From: Neelides folsomi
Taxonomy: Eukaryota > Arthropoda > Collembola > Neelipleona > Neelidae
Assembly (NCBI GenBank): GCA_034687125.1
Contig: JAQGBZ010000431.1
Span: 1-49,235, forward strand
Direction of reading: 5' to 3'
Length of the DNA stretch: 49,235 nt
A program made the translations under genes and the position numbers. Under the pieces are notes generated by a model. It saw only the letters and a program-made list of their open reading frames with translations, did not search any database and had not been told where the DNA came from. Position 1 is the first letter of the stretch, and each line of letters begins with the position of its first letter. Below are positions 45,301 through 49,235 of this stretch, piece after piece.

Positions 45301-48300
45301 GGCCGTAACAATGATTTTTCATTACTTTTTATCAAAATATGCACTTGGGATTAATGGGTTGATGAGAGAACATCAGAACATTACAACACGTATTTGGTCG
45401 GATGTAGCCCTGTTTGCATATTTTGATGAGAATATGATGAGTTGATAGAAAGGAAGTAGAGAGGATCGGTTGAGCAGCGGAGCATTACAACCGTCTTTGT
45501 GAGACCGGTCCCTATGTATAACATTCAACTGGAGAAGAGACGACAAGGCAGACTCAAAGTTGGTCCGGATCTTTGACATGGATTGATATCAAACTTCTCA
45601 CTTCACCAAAGAATTCAAATCCAAAAACAAATAAAAGCTTACATGCAAAAAAGAGGTTTTTCGAATCCCTGTATATTATTTATGTATCCCAGTATGTATG
45701 TAAAACTAGCCATTCGAGGAATCATGAACTTTCATATTCAGTTATCATTCTATGAATATAACCATTGTTAATGAAACGTGACATTGTGTAATAATTGAGT
45801 GAAATGGACTATAAGCATGTAAGGGTAATCTCAGGCTCAAAGTACTCCTTTCAATCCTATGCTATAACAACTCCCAATTAGATGTCGAGAAATTGGAATT
45901 AAATGATCAATCTTGTTCTGGAACTACCTAAGCCCACCTAACCTACCTTTCTCTTCTCATCAAAAAGATGTTGGAAATGAAACACATGAAATGTGGGCGG
46001 ATTAGGAAAGGGCCAACAGTTAAAGCTCAGACCGCCATCAAATAGATCAATGAGGTTACCTTTTCAATTTTCATTAGGAATCAAGGGCCGTGGATTTGAA
46101 AATCCTAAAAGATATTCAATCTCCGCTCTCCATCTCAATCTGTCCGTTGCGGAGGGGAATAATGGGGTCCTCCCCGCATCTCTCTCACTTCAAATGACTT
46201 CAATAGACTCTTCACGCAATAAACCATCTAATCCAACCAGAGAGGGGAGGAAATATAATAATAATAAGTGTCTAAAAATCCTTGTAGGATACCAGCGGTG
46301 AGCACTTGATAAAAGAACACGGCGGAGAAATAAATAGGTCGAGTTTCGATAGCGGTTCCCTTTAATTTCCCCTCCCGCCCCCCAACTCTCGACAAACAAG
46401 AGTGGAGAGAAGACAAAGGATATAAATAGATAAGTTTGACTCGAGGAGGTGAAGTGTGGGATGAAAGGAAGAAGTCGAATCCGTCAATGGAATATCAATT
46501 TTGCCAATTTTTACCCTTCTCCTCACAATTGAAGACATTGTGCTTTCTCTCCACGTCCCACCTTCTCTCCATTGAGTCTAAGACACTTTTGAGCTTCTCC
46601 CCTCCCTTATAACTACTTTGCGGTCCATGAAAATGAGAAAAATTATCCTTCCCCCTCTCTCTATTCAAGGGAGGGGGATGAAGAAGTTGGGAAACTTTAG
46701 GCTCGGATATCCGGTGACGCCGACAAGGCAAGGAAGCCCTTCTTGAACTCATTAATTGAATGCACCATGCAGCGTCGCTCTCTTGCCCTTGCAGACGCAC
46801 ACGTGAGTTCACCTTACGTCTCCATGCATTATGTATTTATTTACAGAGGTGGGTAGGGAGATTTATTCCACTGGCTCAACAAAGCTTCTCCAATCCATAT
46901 TCTGTGCATCATTAATTTCAGTCAAGAAAGGCCAACTCAGCTTAATCCTTTGACGAAAAAAATAGGAGATGCAGAACAGAAGCTACGTATTCAAAGGAGT
47001 TCCAACATTTTGCCCAGCACACTGCTTGGTCTCTCCGGCTTCTTAACTTCTTTTGACTCCAGTGGAAGATGTGTTCTTGGGGTTCACCTTTACTCGTCTC
47101 CCTCACCCTCCCGATGAGAAATGAGTTTGAGACCGGACCAAGCAATTAATTTTAAGACTCTGCTTTGTAACTCTAATCAATGGCCAACATCAAGGAGGAT
47201 CAAGGGGTTTGACTGGTACGGGTTTTCTCTGATATGCTACTTCTTTTCACAGCAGGGCCTGTACCGTTCCTCAACATGAAAAGGAGATTGTGTAAAAGGA
47301 GCAGCCACTTATAAACGAAGGCTACACTTTCCTCTTTTAACCAACTTCTCAGACATCACAGGACCATTATAAATACATGTATGGAAAATGCGGTTTGTTA
47401 CTTAACCATTAACCAGTCGTAAGATATCAAAGGTTTAAAAATCAAAGGATCCACGAGGGAATATCTTAAGATATTTTTATAAAGGATATAAATGCAATGT
47501 AAAATGAAAAAGTAAACTGTTAAGTAATTAATACTCTACGAGTGTTTTATAAATTGGTACATTCATCAAATACATGTATTGTATTTACATATTTGTAAGT
47601 GTGTATCACATGGCGTGCGAGCTCCATTTATAAAGACCAAATACATAAATACATACATAAAAGTTATAGATATTATTGTACTGTAAAATGCAATCTAATA
47701 AAAACCTATAATTATACACGTCGTGTCTGCAAAGGTAAATGTGAATAAGTAGCACATAAATGTGTGTAGTTAATCTTGTTTAGTTATTATGTATTATAAA
47801 TTATAATATAGTATTTCTTCTGTGAACATACACCATTGATCAAAATTCAAATTCACTACTAACATGCATAAGAGAATTTGCATACCATTCCATATTTTAA
47901 TATTACTTTTGTGAATAACTCCATTATGCTTCGCCAATGATTGTCAAAGGCATTACATTTCAGAGGCCATTCCTAATAAAATTGGAATCAAAGTCCATAC
48001 GCCTGTAACGAATTGAAGTTTAATCCAACGAATTTCAATTCTATGAGGGAATTGAAAATGAAATAAATTCCAAATCACAGTTTATTCATCCCCAATAAAC
48101 TCCTTCGTCTGAGAATTATCTATGACTACCAATATAAAAGGATAAAACACAAGTGGAATATGGGCTGATTATAACCTGATTTCAGATCAAATTGAATACG
48201 TTCTCCTAATCCCAATTGAAAAAACTCCTTAATGTTCCTTGTCTCGTGAGCTGATTTGAACCGTAAAGTCAGAGACTTCATTAGTTATATGATTGATTTA

Positions 48301-48774
48301 ATCCAGCCTCGGTTGTTTGAAAGGGCTTGTTGGTGAGAAATGCTCATAAAGACCATGTGCAAGGCGGTTCCATATAACTCTCAAGGAGCCGTAAGACATA
48401 ATTTTCTCTCCCTTTCCATCCACCCTCGACACGGTGTCGTTGGCATTCATCCTCTTCAAAGGAAATTGAAACCCTATTTTTCCACATTGTCTCCCCGAGT
48501 CTTGGAAATGAGGAATTTAAAATATTCCTCTGGACGGTTTCCTAATCTCTGAGACACATATATTCCTAATGTATTCTTTCCTCTTAACGACGGTCCTTCT
48601 AGATATAAACCTAATCATTTAAAGCTCAGAATTCTCCTTTAAAGCGCGGTTAATTCCATTAAGAAGAGCTGAAAAACTTCGTGTCCTCCTCTTTTCTTTC
48701 AGCACAGTCAGAGAGCGAGGATCGTTATGGCCTCTTGCTTTCTTAACCACAATGTGGATAAGAAAGTCTGTAAT

Positions 48775-48788
48775 TATATATATATATA
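48775..48788. repeat. (TA)7 microsatellite
   Basis: Seven uninterrupted TA units, continued by imperfect TA-rich sequence. Confidence 0.6.
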
Positions 48789-49235
48789 ACTATACATATT
48801 ATCTGTATATTCATCATGTTCGTATATCCTATACTTGAGAGTTTAGAATCAAACATATGGATTCTCCACAGAACCCTCAAGCCACATTTAAGTAGTCGTT
48901 GAAAAGTTATTTGAAACCATTTAGAATCTTTTGAGAATTAATTTTTATATCTTAAAACCAATGACCTACACTGTAAATTTGTATGAATAAAAAAAGATTT
49001 TTTTAATATTCTTTACCATTTATATTACAATTGAGAATCATGTGCGAATATATATACAAGGAATATTTATTTTAAAACAGTCCAGACGTCTAATTTAATG
49101 ACGACTCATTAATCATGTTAGTTATATAATTGAAGTACGTAATTGCTAATGGGTATATGGGTCATTCTGTTATCTTTGTAAAATAAAAAAACTCCGACAA
49201 TGTCGCATATTTCCCCAAAACTTAAAATCCGCGCA

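Larger units (their letters stand above)
36612..49235. other. Cadherin upstream flank, no exon recognised
   Basis: The missing signal-peptide exon of the cadherin may lie here or beyond the window; I found no minus-strand frame with ATG, signal peptide and a phase-1 donor. Much of 37-47 kb is GC-richer and rich in purine or pyrimidine runs, while 37.5-38.3, 43.9-44.6 and 47.4-48.1 kb are AT-rich. Open frames reach 147 codons but show no domain. No RNA gene was recognised. Confidence 0.45.

Noticed and set aside
46495..46812. 105-codon minus-strand frame
   Set aside because: Starts with GTG, no domain, and lies in purine/pyrimidine-rich DNA that yields long frames by chance.
1..49235. Prokaryotic features such as operons, CRISPR arrays or ribosome binding sites
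   Set aside because: Genes are intron-split with eukaryotic splice and poly(A) signals, and no regularly spaced repeat array was seen.

Overview
The window is eukaryotic nuclear DNA from an arthropod. Genes are split by GT-AG introns (55 bp to 2.4 kb), intergenic DNA is long and AT-rich, and one gene is a classical cadherin of the arthropod DE-cadherin/shotgun layout (seven cadherin repeats, one EGF, one laminin-G, one membrane segment). The composition, the Tc1/mariner-like debris and the presence of a synphilin-like gene make a crustacean (possibly a copepod) more likely to me than a fly-like insect, but that is inference.

Layout. 1-12.2 kb: AT-rich DNA without a recognisable gene, holding two nested Tc1/mariner-like elements (1659-2381, with 1856-2248 inside). 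12.2-12.9 kb, minus strand: a small gene for a putative secreted peptide of 117 residues, with a TATA box, three coding exons (the middle one only 30 nt) and a poly(A) signal. 13.0-20.3 kb, minus strand: an 11-exon gene whose conceptual protein (1031 residues) has the ankyrin-plus-coiled-coil core of synphilin-1 (SNCAIP). 22.8-25.3 kb, plus strand: a two-coding-exon LysM protein of the LYSMD1/2 family, probably with a remote 5' UTR exon. 25.3-36.6 kb, minus strand: a shotgun-like classical cadherin, 17 coding exons seen and about 1520 residues, lacking only its signal-peptide exon(s). 36.6-49.2 kb: upstream flank (or first intron) of the cadherin, without recognised exons.

The LysM gene and the cadherin converge tail to tail with about 30 bp between their candidate poly(A) signals. 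The peptide gene follows the synphilin-like gene on the same strand, its TATA box about 90 bp from that gene's poly(A) signal. The four genes have no obvious shared pathway: the cadherin is an adherens-junction adhesion receptor, the synphilin-like protein is a cytoplasmic scaffold candidate, the LysM protein is of unclear role, and the peptide is secreted and unknown. Exon joins were worked out by hand: every intron is GT-AG and the reading phase agrees across all junctions used.
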